Shown one piece after another: positions 1 to 8,859 of a stretch of DNA of 64,000 bases. Position 1 is the stretch's first letter, and every line of letters starts with the position of its first letter. The DNA is from G965247265 sp965247265. Lineage in GTDB: Bacteria > Pseudomonadota > Gammaproteobacteria > UBA4575. Where the stretch lies: positions 1 through 64,000 of the forward strand of contig OZ252002.1 of NCBI GenBank assembly GCA_965247265.1. Reading direction: 5' to 3'. Position numbers and translations under genes: made by a program. Below the pieces are notes generated by a model. That model did no database searches. It saw only the letters and a list, made by a program, of their open reading frames with translations, and was not told the DNA's origin.

Positions 1-729
1 ATTGACTCGTTCTACTCCAGGAAATGTAGTTACAATTTTTCTAATCCCTTGCACGACACCTTCATCTGCACTTTCTCCAATCAATAGTCCTTTAGTTTCA
101 TAAGCGAGCAAGGCTGCAACTGACGCCAATATTAATCCGATTAGAATTGATGCAACACCATCATAGGCGTAATTACCAGTTAACTGACTAATAGCAATTC
201 CTGCCATGGCGACAGCCAATCCCATGAGTGCAGCAGCATCTTCGAGTAACACCACAAACATTCCAGGGTCTTTTCCTTTTCGAATGGCCTCTAAATAGCC
301 TCTTTGACCTTTGATTTTGTTAAATTCTTTAATGGCAACAATAAAAACAGCGCATTCAATAATAATTGCTAAGGTTAATACGCCATAATTCCAAACTGGG
401 TCAGTTATCACTTGAGGATGCAAGATATGTTCGATTCCTTTGAAAATAGCAAGCCCAGATCCGACTGCAAATATCAATATTGCAACGACAAAGCTCCAAA
501 AATAAATTTCTTTACCATGCCCGTATGGAAATTTTCTATCTGCAGGTTTTCTAGCCCGCTTTAATCCAAACAAAAGCAAAATTTGGTTGCCAGTATCGAC
601 AACTGAGTGAATACCTTCTGAAAACATTGCAGAACTACCCGTGAATGCAGATGCAACAAATTTCATTACAGCGATGCCTGCATTGCCAATTAATGCTGCA
701 AAAATAACTTTTTTAGATGAACCTGCCAC
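1..729 (-). CDS. Cation diffusion facilitator family transporter (3' part missing)
   Basis: The reading frame is open from a GTG at 729 to the window edge, giving 243 codons of a protein that continues to the left. It is a multi-pass membrane protein of the cation diffusion facilitator (CDF) family, whose members export Zn2+, Fe2+, Mn2+ or similar divalent metals by proton antiport. Early in the protein the motif HSVVDTGNQ supplies the HxxxD metal-site pattern of transmembrane helix 2, followed by FPYGHGKEIYFWSF, a typical CDF loop. Later hydrophobic segments include the second D-rich metal-binding helix (LLEDAAALMG). No in-frame ATG lies between 729 and the upstream stop at 778-780, so GTG is the best start. 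The metal specificity cannot be read. It runs the same way as thiC, 114 bp beyond the thiC stop. Confidence 0.85.
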   Translation of the reverse strand, partial: MAGSSKKVIFAALIGNAGIAVMKFVASAFTGSSAMFSEGIHSVVDTGNQILLLFGLKRARKPADRKFPYGHGKEIYFWSFVVAILIFAVGSGLAIFKGIEHILHPQVITDPVWNYGVLTLAIIIECAVFIVAIKEFNKIKGQRGYLEAIRKGKDPGMFVVLLEDAAALMGLAVAMAGIAISQLTGNYAYDGVASILIGLILASVAALLAYETKGLLIGESADEGVVQGIRKIVTTFPGVERVN

Positions 730-788
730 AATAAATTTATAATAAAAATCAATTGCAAAAATATTTTTAGTTAAATATTATTGATTAC

Positions 789-842
789 TTATAGTTTTTG
801 ATAAATTTCTGCACCAGTACTTTTAAATTCTTTGGCCTTCTC
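789..842 (-). other. Apparent former 3' end of thiC beyond a premature TAA
   Basis: Immediately past the thiC stop (TAA at 843-845), the same frame stays open for 17 codons and ends at a second TAA (789-791). The 17 codons read EKAKEFKSTGAEIYQKL. This resembles the C-terminal pattern I recall for ThiC (an amphipathic KAxxFxxxGxEIYxK helix). The simplest reading is that one sense codon (for example CAA or GAA) became TAA and cut off the last residues of ThiC. This is an inference from family memory, and a base error in the sequence would give the same picture. Confidence 0.55.
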
Positions 843-2681
843 TTACAATTCTTGTTCAATGGCAACTGGAATCTCTTCAATTCCTAAATTGGCGGCATAA
901 TCTCGTACGTCTTGTGAAATTTTCATGGAGCAAAAATGTGGTCCGCACATGGAACAAAAATGTGCGACTTTTGCAGAATCTTTTGGCAATGTCTCATCAT
1001 GAAGTGCGCGCGCATGTTCAGGATCTAAACTTAAATTAAATTGATCATCCCAGCGAAATTCAAAGCGAGCTTTTGAGAGCGCATTATCCCGTATTTGCGC
1101 TCCGGGATGCCCCTTAGCCAAATCTGCAGCATGAGCAGCAATTTTATATGCTATAACACCATCTCTTACATCTTGTTTATTCGGCAACCCTAAATGTTCT
1201 TTTGGTGTGACATAGCAAAGCATTGACGTGCCATACCAGCCAATATTTGTAGCACCAATTGCAGAAGTTATATGGTCATAGCCAGGCGCGATGTCCGACA
1301 CTAATGGCCCTAATGTATAAAATGGCGCTTCAAAACAATCTTGTAACTCCTTATCCACATTCTCTTTAATCATTTGCAAAGGTATATGACCAGGCCCTTC
1401 TATCATCACCTGTACATCGTGTTCCCATGCAAATTTTGTTAACTCACCAAGAGTTTCAAGCTCTGCAAACTGTGCCGCATCATTTGCATCCGCAATAGAC
1501 CCGGGTCGCAAACCATCACCTAATGAGAAAGCAACGTCGTACGCCTGCATAATTTCACAGATGTCATGAAAATGCGTATATAGAAAATTTTCTTGATGAT
1601 GCGCAAGACACCATTTCGCCATAATGGAACCGCCGCGAGACACAATCCCAGTAACACGCTCTGCAGTCAATGGTACGTATGCCAAACGCACACCTGCATG
1701 AATTGTAAAGTAGTCGACACCTTGTTCGGCCTGCTCAATGAGCGTGTCTTTAAATATTTCCCAGGTTAAATCTTCAGCTTTTCCATTTACTTTTTCTAAC
1801 GCTTGATAAATTGGCACGGTGCCGATAGGCACGGGAGAGTTACGTATAATCCATTCACGTGTTTCGTGAATGTGCTTACCCGTTGACAAATCCATGACGG
1901 TATCTCCACCCCACCTTACAGCCCATGCCATTTTCTCAACTTCTTCTTCAATTGAAGAAGTGATGGCAGAATTTCCTAAATTGGTATTAATTTTTACTAA
2001 AAATTTTCTACCAATAATCATTGGTTCCGTTTCTGGATGATTGATATTATTTGGTATAATAGCTCGCCCGCTTGCAACTTCTTCTCTGACAAATTCCGGT
2101 GTAATGCAATCAGGAAGAACTACGCCAAAGCTATGTCCAGGATGTTGTTTTAATAATTTTCGAAAATGTGGATCTTTGCGGTGCTCTTGCAATCGCATGT
2201 CTTCACGAATAGCAATGTATTCCATCTCGGGTGTGATGATTCCTTTCTTTGCATAGTGCATTTGCGTAACCACACAACCTTTTTGTGCTTTGCGGGGCAA
2301 ATGGTAGTGAGAAAAACGCAAATGAGCTGTTTTTGGATCCACTTGTCGTGTACAACCATATTTTGATGATGGCCTTTCAAGTTCTTCTGTGTCCCCTCGC
2401 TCTTTAATCCAATTTTTTCGTAAAGTTGGCAAGCCCTTAAGTAAATCGACATTGCTGTTAGGATCAGAATATGAGCCAGACGTGTCGTATACCGTGATTG
2501 ACGGATTAAGCTCTTCTCCAAAACTTGACGAAGTACTTGAACACTTTACTTCTCTCATGCCTACTTTTATATCTTCACGCGAACCATGGATATAAATCTT
2601 TTTTGAACCGGTAAACGGTTTCGTTAGATCAGATGATAACTGTGCTGAGCTTGTTTGAATTGAAGATTTAATTGCACTCAT
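843..2681 (-). CDS. thiC: Phosphomethylpyrimidine synthase ThiC
   Basis: ThiC is a cytosolic radical SAM enzyme that rearranges aminoimidazole ribotide to the hydroxymethylpyrimidine phosphate moiety of thiamine. The 612-residue product contains the family core (EWIIRNSPVPIGTVPIYQA, the GGSIMAKWCLAHH region, MIEGPGHIPLQMI) and the C-terminal Fe-S motif CSMCGPHFCSM (CxxCxxxxC). Length is slightly below that of typical proteobacterial ThiC (about 630 residues). The reading frame resumes directly after the stop with a ThiC-like tail, so the protein appears to lack about 17 C-terminal residues. All cluster cysteines lie before the cut. The start at 2681 is an ATG about 65 bp downstream of a TPP riboswitch on the same strand, so expression should be repressed by thiamine pyrophosphate. 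Confidence 0.95.
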   Translation of the reverse strand: MSAIKSSIQTSSAQLSSDLTKPFTGSKKIYIHGSREDIKVGMREVKCSSTSSSFGEELNPSITVYDTSGSYSDPNSNVDLLKGLPTLRKNWIKERGDTEELERPSSKYGCTRQVDPKTAHLRFSHYHLPRKAQKGCVVTQMHYAKKGIITPEMEYIAIREDMRLQEHRKDPHFRKLLKQHPGHSFGVVLPDCITPEFVREEVASGRAIIPNNINHPETEPMIIGRKFLVKINTNLGNSAITSSIEEEVEKMAWAVRWGGDTVMDLSTGKHIHETREWIIRNSPVPIGTVPIYQALEKVNGKAEDLTWEIFKDTLIEQAEQGVDYFTIHAGVRLAYVPLTAERVTGIVSRGGSIMAKWCLAHHQENFLYTHFHDICEIMQAYDVAFSLGDGLRPGSIADANDAAQFAELETLGELTKFAWEHDVQVMIEGPGHIPLQMIKENVDKELQDCFEAPFYTLGPLVSDIAPGYDHITSAIGATNIGWYGTSMLCYVTPKEHLGLPNKQDVRDGVIAYKIAAHAADLAKGHPGAQIRDNALSKARFEFRWDDQFNLSLDPEHARALHDETLPKDSAKVAHFCSMCGPHFCSMKISQDVRDYAANLGIEEIPVAIEQEL

Positions 2682-2747
2682 TTCTTGCGGCCTCTTTTTA
2701 TGATTTTAAATCGGCGCGGAGTGCTATTAGGGTTCTCCCTGATACAA

Positions 2748-2819
2748 CAGCTCCCCTACGCCAGAATTATCTGGTTCAGGTTCTAAGGGTAATTCTCAGC
2801 CAACTTGGCACCCCTAGCT
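2748..2819 (-). promoter_or_regulatory. TPP (THI-element) riboswitch upstream of thiC
   Basis: On the minus strand the leader reads GGGGTGCC, then CTGAGA, ACCCTTAGAACCTGA and GATAATTCTGGCGTAGGGG. These are the conserved blocks of the thiamine pyrophosphate riboswitch in the correct order. Its 3' edge is about 65 nt from the thiC start. Known mechanism in the family: TPP binding lowers thiC translation or transcription. Which of the two applies here cannot be judged from the sequence alone. Confidence 0.95.
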
Positions 2820-2952
2820 TAAGAATATTGAATTTTAAATGATTATGCTCTTTATTAATATGTTATTGACAACTAAAATTTAAAAATAGTTGCCCAGAAA
2901 TATTAGTGCCCGTACCCTGTAAAAGTAAGCATCTATCTACAAAACTTATCAC

Positions 2953-3921
2953 ATGACTTTAAATGTTGCGATTATAGGCCCGGACAGAAGCAAGCAAGGA
3001 ACAGGCCCATATATAACTTCTAAATTTCACCAGTATGGTGCAAATATTTCTGCATTAGTTAGCAGTTCATTAGCATCTGCAAAATCATCTGCTAAAAAAT
3101 TAAACAATGAATCTAATATTAAGTCTCAAGCCTATGCAACACTTGAAGAGGCTATAGAGCGCAACAAAATAGATATTGTTGTCATCAGCACACCTGTTCA
3201 ATTTCATTATCAATACTTAAAAACTGCGATAAATGCAGGCTGCCATATATTTTGCGAAAAACCCTTATGGTGGCCAACATTGGACGAATTGGAAGAAAGT
3301 GATTTCCGACAAATTGAAACAAAAACAATAGAGCTATTACAACTGTGCCACTTGCATAAAGTAATAATTCAGCTTAACACCCAATGGCCGTTAACATTAC
3401 CTACATTCTATGAAATTTATCCGCAGCATCATGCAACTGAACAAAGTATAAATACGTTTTCCATGTGGCTGTCACCTCAGAGTACAGACAGCTCTATGAT
3501 TATAGACTCAGTGCCTCATCTATTAAGTATGTTATACGCAATTGCAGGTTCAGGGCGCATACAAAATATTGATTCAAACTACGCGCTCAATAGAACGACT
3601 AAAGAACTAAAAATCGAATTCGAATATTTATATACAATTGGAAGTATATATGTAGATTTAACGCTTACACCAACAGATAGTATTCCCAAATCTGCAGCAT
3701 ATTCCTTAAATGGTAATAGAGTGGATAGACATGTCGAACTTGAGAATTACCTGATATCATTACAATCATCAGATAAACAACTACCCATAGTGGATCCGTT
3801 GGATTGCTCGATTAGGAACTTCTTGAGTACGATCTACTCTAAAACCTCATCAGATGATGCAGCAATAATTGATGGTATGATACATTTGGCACAAATTTAT
3901 AAGGCTATAGTTTCAAGATAA
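2953..3921 (+). CDS. Gfo/Idh/MocA-like NAD(P)-dependent oxidoreductase
   Basis: The 322-residue protein begins with a Rossmann segment (NVAIIGP, with a GTGPY variant of the glycine loop). Near residues 77-104 it has the VVISTP strand and CEKPLW, the EKP signature of the Gfo/Idh/MocA family, which oxidises or reduces hydroxyl groups of sugars and cyclitols. The C-terminal half is poorly conserved to my eye and lacks an obvious substrate signature. The glycine loop is unusual (GPDRSKQGTGPY instead of GxGxxG), so activity is not certain. It is followed after 4 bp by a radical SAM gene, which implies co-transcription and a shared pathway. The divergent promoter region to its left also holds the thiC riboswitch. 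The substrate is unknown. Confidence 0.75.
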   Translation: MTLNVAIIGPDRSKQGTGPYITSKFHQYGANISALVSSSLASAKSSAKKLNNESNIKSQAYATLEEAIERNKIDIVVISTPVQFHYQYLKTAINAGCHIFCEKPLWWPTLDELEESDFRQIETKTIELLQLCHLHKVIIQLNTQWPLTLPTFYEIYPQHHATEQSINTFSMWLSPQSTDSSMIIDSVPHLLSMLYAIAGSGRIQNIDSNYALNRTTKELKIEFEYLYTIGSIYVDLTLTPTDSIPKSAAYSLNGNRVDRHVELENYLISLQSSDKQLPIVDPLDCSIRNFLSTIYSKTSSDDAAIIDGMIHLAQIYKAIVSR

Positions 3922-3925
3922 AATT

Positions 3926-5317
3926 ATGGAAAAGATACACACAGAGAGCGGTGAAGTATTAATAAATATTTCTCCATTGATAAATTTCACAAAACATAAT
4001 CTAGACAGTAACAATAAACTTGAAGCAGAGCCTTTACATGTGAAGCCTTCTTCTCGTCATGTTGAAAAACAAACTGAGCTTTCTCCTTTGCATGATTTTA
4101 TGGGAAAACTACGACAGCCTGAAGTTCTTGAAAATTTAAAAGAGTACGTTCGCTGGCAGTCGCAGTGGCGCGAAGACTATGCAGAAGGTAACGTCACATT
4201 TGAGGAGGCTTTGAGATCAGTGCCTACTAAAGCCCCAATTTCAATCAATTTAGATGTAACAACTGCATGTAATTATCGTTGCGATCACTGTGTTGATATG
4301 GACATTCTAAATAAAAATATCAACTACGATCACGAACAATTAAAAGACGCTCTCACTCATCTTGCAAACAACGGTCTTCGTTCAGTAATTATTATTGGCG
4401 GTGGCGAGCCAACGGCATATAAAGGTTTTGAAGATATAGTACGTCATTTAAAATCAATGAATATTCAAATTGGTGTTGTGACAAATGGCAGCATGATGAA
4501 AAAAATTGAAGCAGTCGCAGATGTATTACATGAACGAGATTGGGTGCGTTTATCTTTAGACTCGGGTACAAATGAAACTTTTCGCGCAATGCATAAACCG
4601 GGTAGCAAAAAATGCACACTTGACTGGATTTGTGACCATATTGCAGCAATTAAAAAACTGAATTCGAAATTTATGATTGGTTTCAGCTTTATAATTGTTT
4701 GGAGAGACTGCGAAGCCAATGATATGAAAATTATCGAAAATGTTGAAGAAATTATAACTGCTGCAGCATTAGCCAAAAAAAGCCAGTTTGACTATATATC
4801 ATTTAAACCTTTTCTGACTCGCGCTGAGTTAAATAACGCAGAAATTGTTGGGATAGACAAAGAGCAAGAACATGTTGCAAATATTATGAATAAAATTCGC
4901 AGCGCAGTTAATAAAGCCAAAGAGTTTGAAAATGATAATTTTGTTGTATTAGAAAGTACCAACTTACGTGTACTAGAAAATGGTACATATATGAATTACA
5001 CGGAACAACCACATAATTGTCACATGCAATATTTTCGACAAGTACTAAGCCCGCTAGGAGTTTTCAATTGCCCAGTATATCGACACGTGCCACGAGCATT
5101 ACTCGGTGGTAAGCATGCCTATTCAACCGATGATGGATTAGACTCTACACAAAAAAACACGCTCCGTTTGATTGAAGCATTTGACGCAACACAAGAATGT
5201 AAGGATGTAACTTGCTTATACAACCACGCAAATTGGTTTATTGAAGATTTAATTAAGCATCCGGAAAAACTAAATTCGCTTGATTCTAGTTTTGATAGAA
5301 AAGATTATTTCCTTTAA
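3926..5317 (+). CDS. Radical SAM protein with auxiliary cysteines
   Basis: This 463-residue protein has a roughly 100-residue N-terminal extension and then the radical SAM signature CNYRCDHC (C115, C119, C122), which binds the [4Fe-4S] cluster that cleaves S-adenosylmethionine. The GGGEPT motif for SAM follows at about residues 158-163, and the VTNGS and LSLDSG strands complete the half-barrel. C-terminal cysteines in NCHMQYFRQ, FNCPVYRH and CKDVTCLYNH suggest an auxiliary cluster like that of SPASM or Twitch domains. It starts 4 bp after the oxidoreductase gene and its stop overlaps the convergent waaF stop by 4 bp. No precursor peptide gene is visible nearby. The substrate is unknown; the LPS-gene neighbourhood makes a surface sugar one possibility, as inference only. 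Confidence 0.85.
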   Translation: MEKIHTESGEVLINISPLINFTKHNLDSNNKLEAEPLHVKPSSRHVEKQTELSPLHDFMGKLRQPEVLENLKEYVRWQSQWREDYAEGNVTFEEALRSVPTKAPISINLDVTTACNYRCDHCVDMDILNKNINYDHEQLKDALTHLANNGLRSVIIIGGGEPTAYKGFEDIVRHLKSMNIQIGVVTNGSMMKKIEAVADVLHERDWVRLSLDSGTNETFRAMHKPGSKKCTLDWICDHIAAIKKLNSKFMIGFSFIIVWRDCEANDMKIIENVEEIITAAALAKKSQFDYISFKPFLTRAELNNAEIVGIDKEQEHVANIMNKIRSAVNKAKEFENDNFVVLESTNLRVLENGTYMNYTEQPHNCHMQYFRQVLSPLGVFNCPVYRHVPRALLGGKHAYSTDDGLDSTQKNTLRLIEAFDATQECKDVTCLYNHANWFIEDLIKHPEKLNSLDSSFDRKDYFL

Positions 5318-6342
5318 TTAGCTGCATTATTAAGCAGCCTATTTGCACTCTCATACACACTAGCAACCTCTAGATTTTGCAAACAATTATAATGCCCGTA
5401 GGGGCATTCTTTTTTCCAACACGGGCTACAATCTAAATCTAAATATTTTATTTCAGAGCAATTTGATAATGGTGGCGTATATTTTGGCGTGATCGCACCA
5501 TAAATTGCGACCACAGGACATTTAACAGCTGCTGCAATATGCATTAATCCAGAATCATTTGTAACAGCAGCTTTAGCTAATGAAAGTAAATCGATTACTT
5601 CCTCGAGAGTAGTTTGCCTACACAAGTTTGTTGCGACGTGATGAGAGAGTTCCGCAATTTCTTCACCAATTATGTGATCCTTAGATGAACCAAATATATA
5701 TACGTTGAAACCATCCCGCTTAAATTGAGTTGCGAGCGCTGCAAAGTGAACTGCTGGCCAACGTTTTGATGGACCAAATTCTGCGCCCGGCATAAATCCA
5801 ATAAATGGTAGTGACTCACTAACTCCTAATTTTTGCGCTGCAATATGGCGTTTTTCGACATCTACTTTTAGATTAGGAAAAGTAATACTTGGGGCTTTCA
5901 CCTCAATTGATTTTTCGGTTCCTAAATTTACGTATTTATCTATTGCTTTATATGTGATTTTTGTATCAATCGGGCGCATATCATTTACAAGCACATAACG
6001 CATTTCTCCTCGATATGCAGTTCTTTGTGGAATTTGTGCAAAATATGGAATTAACGCCGATTTGAATGACCTTGGGCAAATAATGGCCTGATCATACTGG
6101 CCACGTAAGCGTTTACCAGTGCTTATACGGCGCGAAAATAGTAACTCGCCATGGGGCAAATCGACCTCTACAACCTTGCGCACCTCTGGCATTCTAGCTA
6201 AAACAGGCGCTGACCAACGTGGTGCGACGACATCAATGACGTTATTTTGGTTTTGGCTTTTCAGAGCCATAAATAAGCTCTGCACCATGACCATATCCCC
6301 CACCCATGCAGGACCAATTATAAGTATTCTTTTAGCGTGCAA
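5314..6342 (-). CDS. waaF: ADP-heptose:LPS heptosyltransferase II
   Basis: WaaF adds the second L-glycero-D-manno-heptose to the LPS inner core on the cytoplasmic face of the inner membrane. The 342-residue GT9 protein shows the N-terminal RILIIGPAWVGDMVM motif typical of WaaF, GFMPGAEFGPSKRWP around the middle, and the donor-binding DSGLMHIAAAVKCPVVAIYG segment near residues 270-290. A cysteine-rich tail (CSPCWKKECPYGHYNC) is common in this family. No ATG is available, so TTG at 6342, two codons before the conserved KRILIIG, is the most plausible start. It is convergent with the radical SAM gene (4-bp overlap of stops) and divergent from the pcm-like gene. Confidence 0.92.
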   Translation of the reverse strand: MHAKRILIIGPAWVGDMVMVQSLFMALKSQNQNNVIDVVAPRWSAPVLARMPEVRKVVEVDLPHGELLFSRRISTGKRLRGQYDQAIICPRSFKSALIPYFAQIPQRTAYRGEMRYVLVNDMRPIDTKITYKAIDKYVNLGTEKSIEVKAPSITFPNLKVDVEKRHIAAQKLGVSESLPFIGFMPGAEFGPSKRWPAVHFAALATQFKRDGFNVYIFGSSKDHIIGEEIAELSHHVATNLCRQTTLEEVIDLLSLAKAAVTNDSGLMHIAAAVKCPVVAIYGAITPKYTPPLSNCSEIKYLDLDCSPCWKKECPYGHYNCLQNLEVASVYESANRLLNNAAN

Positions 6343-6492
6343 ATGTAAAACTGATTGTAAAAAATTTATAAATCTGTGCGATGAAGCTATTTTACCTTAA
6401 AGCTGCAGTATGATAGCAACTATCTGTATGATGCTAATATATTTTACAAACTATATTTGAAATAAAGTAAACCTATATCGAAAATTGCGCTC

Positions 6493-7146
6493 ATGGATAT
6501 TGAACAAGCAAGAATTAATATGATCGAACAACAGATACGCCCTTGGGATGTTCTAGATATTGATGTTTTAAAGATAATCAAAGAAACCCCCCGAGAAAAA
6601 TTTGTTCCCAGCCAGTATACAAATCTTGCATTCTCTGATTTAGAGATCCCCATCGACCATGGACAATTCATGATGGCACCCAAAGTTGAAGCACGCATGC
6701 TACAGGCGTTACAAATTGGCACTAGCGATAAAATTTTAGAAATTGGAACAGGAACAGGATTTACTACAGCATGCCTCGCTAAACTTGGCAATTATGTTGA
6801 CACGATTGAGTATTACCCAGACTTATCCACGAATGCTCAGTCTATTTTGGATCAACAAGCAATTAATAATGTCACTTTTATAAATGGTGATGCCTTAATC
6901 AATTTGGATACTAAACAAAACTATGATGTGATCGCTGTAACTGCATCAATGCCAGTGCAAAGTAATATTTTTGATAAAATTTTAGCTAATAATGGACGTA
7001 TGTTCATTGTGACGGGCAAGGCGCCTGTCATGCAGGCGCAACTCATCACGCGAAATGGTTCCAATGGACTGAGTTACACTAGTTTGTTTGAAACTAATCT
7101 CGGACCACTGGTAGGTATAAAAGAACCACAGGTTTTCCAGCTTTAA
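6493..7146 (+). CDS. Protein-L-isoaspartate O-methyltransferase family protein
   Basis: The 217-residue protein has the PCMT-family N-terminal region (ARINMIEQQIRPWDV, PREKFVP) and the SAM-binding motif ILEIGTGTGFTTACLAKL near residue 80, followed by IEYYPDL and VIAVTAS. Classical Pcm repairs isoaspartyl residues. This subgroup, found upstream of rhodanese and tolC genes in many gammaproteobacteria, keeps the fold but its substrate is less certain. The stop codon overlaps the start of the rhodanese gene (TAATG), indicating translational coupling. I therefore name the family and not a specific enzyme. Confidence 0.82.
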   Translation: MDIEQARINMIEQQIRPWDVLDIDVLKIIKETPREKFVPSQYTNLAFSDLEIPIDHGQFMMAPKVEARMLQALQIGTSDKILEIGTGTGFTTACLAKLGNYVDTIEYYPDLSTNAQSILDQQAINNVTFINGDALINLDTKQNYDVIAVTASMPVQSNIFDKILANNGRMFIVTGKAPVMQAQLITRNGSNGLSYTSLFETNLGPLVGIKEPQVFQL

Positions 7147-7469
7147 TGTTCAAGGAGTATACTCCCGAAAAACTCAAGGGCTTTCTTGACCACACTGATA
7201 CAACACCCATTTTGCTAGATGTTAGAGAACAATGGGAGTATGACCGCTGCCATTTGCCTAATTCAACACTTGTGCCAATGCGACAAATTCCGAACATATT
7301 AAATGATTATGAACTCGATCAAGATATTGTCGTCATATGTCATCATGGAATTAGAAGTCGTGCTGTTGCAAATTTTTTGGTTCAACATGATTTTTCAAAG
7401 GTGATAAACCTGTCGTCAGGAATTGACGGATGGGCAAAACAAATTGACCTATCAATGCCAATTTATTAA
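7146..7469 (+). CDS. Single-domain rhodanese-like sulfurtransferase
   Basis: The 107-residue protein is a single rhodanese domain: LLDVREQWEYDRCHLPNS near the start, and the active-site loop VVICHHGIRSRAVA in which the cysteine would carry the persulfide. It is cytosolic, with no signal peptide. The ATG overlaps the stop of the pcm-like gene and a tolC gene follows after 47 bp, a gene order known from other gammaproteobacteria. Substrate and partner are not deducible. Confidence 0.88.
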   Translation: MFKEYTPEKLKGFLDHTDTTPILLDVREQWEYDRCHLPNSTLVPMRQIPNILNDYELDQDIVVICHHGIRSRAVANFLVQHDFSKVINLSSGIDGWAKQIDLSMPIY

Positions 7470-7516
7470 CCATTTTCAAATTAGATTTTAATTTTTACAA
7501 AAGAATCAGCACACTT

Positions 7517-8854
7517 ATGCCTCAAACTTTAGCTAAGAATTATTTACTCTACATAATTGTATGCCTTCTTTTATTTGTGACTTCCACTATTGCCCATGCA
7601 TACAGTCTTGTTGATATTTATGCAATGGCAAGACAAAGCGATACAGATATTCAAATAGCCGAATCTACTTATTTTGCTGAAGCTCAATCAAGACCAATCG
7701 CACGTGCCAATATCCTTCCGCATGCCAACATATCAGCGAACACCACGGGCATCCGTCAAAAAGTAGAAGGTTCTACATTTAATATTGCAGGTGAAACAAC
7801 AAATTTTAATGACCATGGTTACACGCTAAATCTTACCCAAGCGTTATATCACCATGATTTTTATGTTCAATTACGCCAAGCAAAAAACTCCGTAGCAAGA
7901 GCAAAAGTCGATCTTGATGCTGCATATCAAGAATTAATGATTAGAACTTCAGAAGCATATTTTAATGTACTGTCCGAACAAGACACATTGTCTTACCAGC
8001 AATCGGAAAAAGAGGCTATTGGACGTCAATTAGAACAAGCTAAAAAACGATTTGAAGTTGGTTTAATTGCGATAACAGATGTAAAAGAAACACAAGCTTC
8101 ATATGATCTTGCTGTTGCAAATGAAATTGATGCAAAAGTAGCGGTTGAACGCGCTAAAGACGAGTTAGAAGTCATTATTGCTCAACGTGTAGACACATTA
8201 AATCCACTGTCTGAACGCATGGAATTAGTGCTACCTGAACCTAATGATGTAGAAGATTGGGTATATAAAGCGCTAGAACAAAATTTAAGCCTTTTATCTA
8301 GCGAATACACAACCAAAATTGCCCAACAGGAAATTAAACTTAGACAATCTCGTCATTTACCTACTCTAGATATTGTTGCATCGCATCGTGATACAAATAC
8401 AGGAGGTATTAGCGGATCACGTGAAGTTGAAGAAAACCAAATAGGATTAGAACTCAACATCCCTATAGTTGAAGGTGGTCGTACTTATTATCAAACTAAA
8501 GAGGCGCGTTACAGCGCAGAAGTCGCACAAAGTGAATATGAAAAAGTTCGTAGAGTAACGGTTCAATCAACACGCGATGCGTATTTAAATGTGATTGCTG
8601 GTATAAGTCGTGTAAAAGCATTGGCACAAGCACAAGAATCAACAGAAGCTGCGGCAAGAGCAGCCGAAGCTGGATTCCAAGTTGGTACACGCACTTCTGT
8701 GGACATTCTACTTGCGTTACGCGAAACCTTTCTAGCAAATCGAGATTATTCTCGCGCCCGTTATGATTATTTACTCAGCGGTTTAAGACTTAAACAAGCA
8801 ACAGGTGTTTTATCAATTGATGATTTACTACAAATCGATGTTTGGCTAAATTAA
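7517..8854 (+). CDS. tolC: TolC family outer-membrane efflux channel
   Basis: The 445-residue protein begins with a signal peptide (hydrophobic LLYIIVCLLLFVTSTIAHA, cleavage after AHA) and then has the two repeated outer-membrane efflux halves. The first has the FEVGLIAITDVKETQA motif and the second the internal copy FQVGTRTSVDILLALRE. Coiled-coil heptads in both halves fit the periplasmic alpha-barrel. TolC forms the outer-membrane exit duct for tripartite drug efflux pumps and type I secretion. No pump subunits are encoded in this window, so it probably serves several systems. Its end lies 5 bp before the chosen waaA start. Confidence 0.93.
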   Translation: MPQTLAKNYLLYIIVCLLLFVTSTIAHAYSLVDIYAMARQSDTDIQIAESTYFAEAQSRPIARANILPHANISANTTGIRQKVEGSTFNIAGETTNFNDHGYTLNLTQALYHHDFYVQLRQAKNSVARAKVDLDAAYQELMIRTSEAYFNVLSEQDTLSYQQSEKEAIGRQLEQAKKRFEVGLIAITDVKETQASYDLAVANEIDAKVAVERAKDELEVIIAQRVDTLNPLSERMELVLPEPNDVEDWVYKALEQNLSLLSSEYTTKIAQQEIKLRQSRHLPTLDIVASHRDTNTGGISGSREVEENQIGLELNIPIVEGGRTYYQTKEARYSAEVAQSEYEKVRRVTVQSTRDAYLNVIAGISRVKALAQAQESTEAAARAAEAGFQVGTRTSVDILLALRETFLANRDYSRARYDYLLSGLRLKQATGVLSIDDLLQIDVWLN

Positions 8855-8859
8855 CGTGC

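Noticed and set aside
789..845. TAA recoded as an amino acid
   Set aside because: TAA ends most genes in the window at the expected position, so a change in the genetic code is not supported.
2150..2521. 123-codon minus-strand frame inside thiC
   Set aside because: It lies in another frame of the strongly conserved thiC gene and has no ribosome site or family features.
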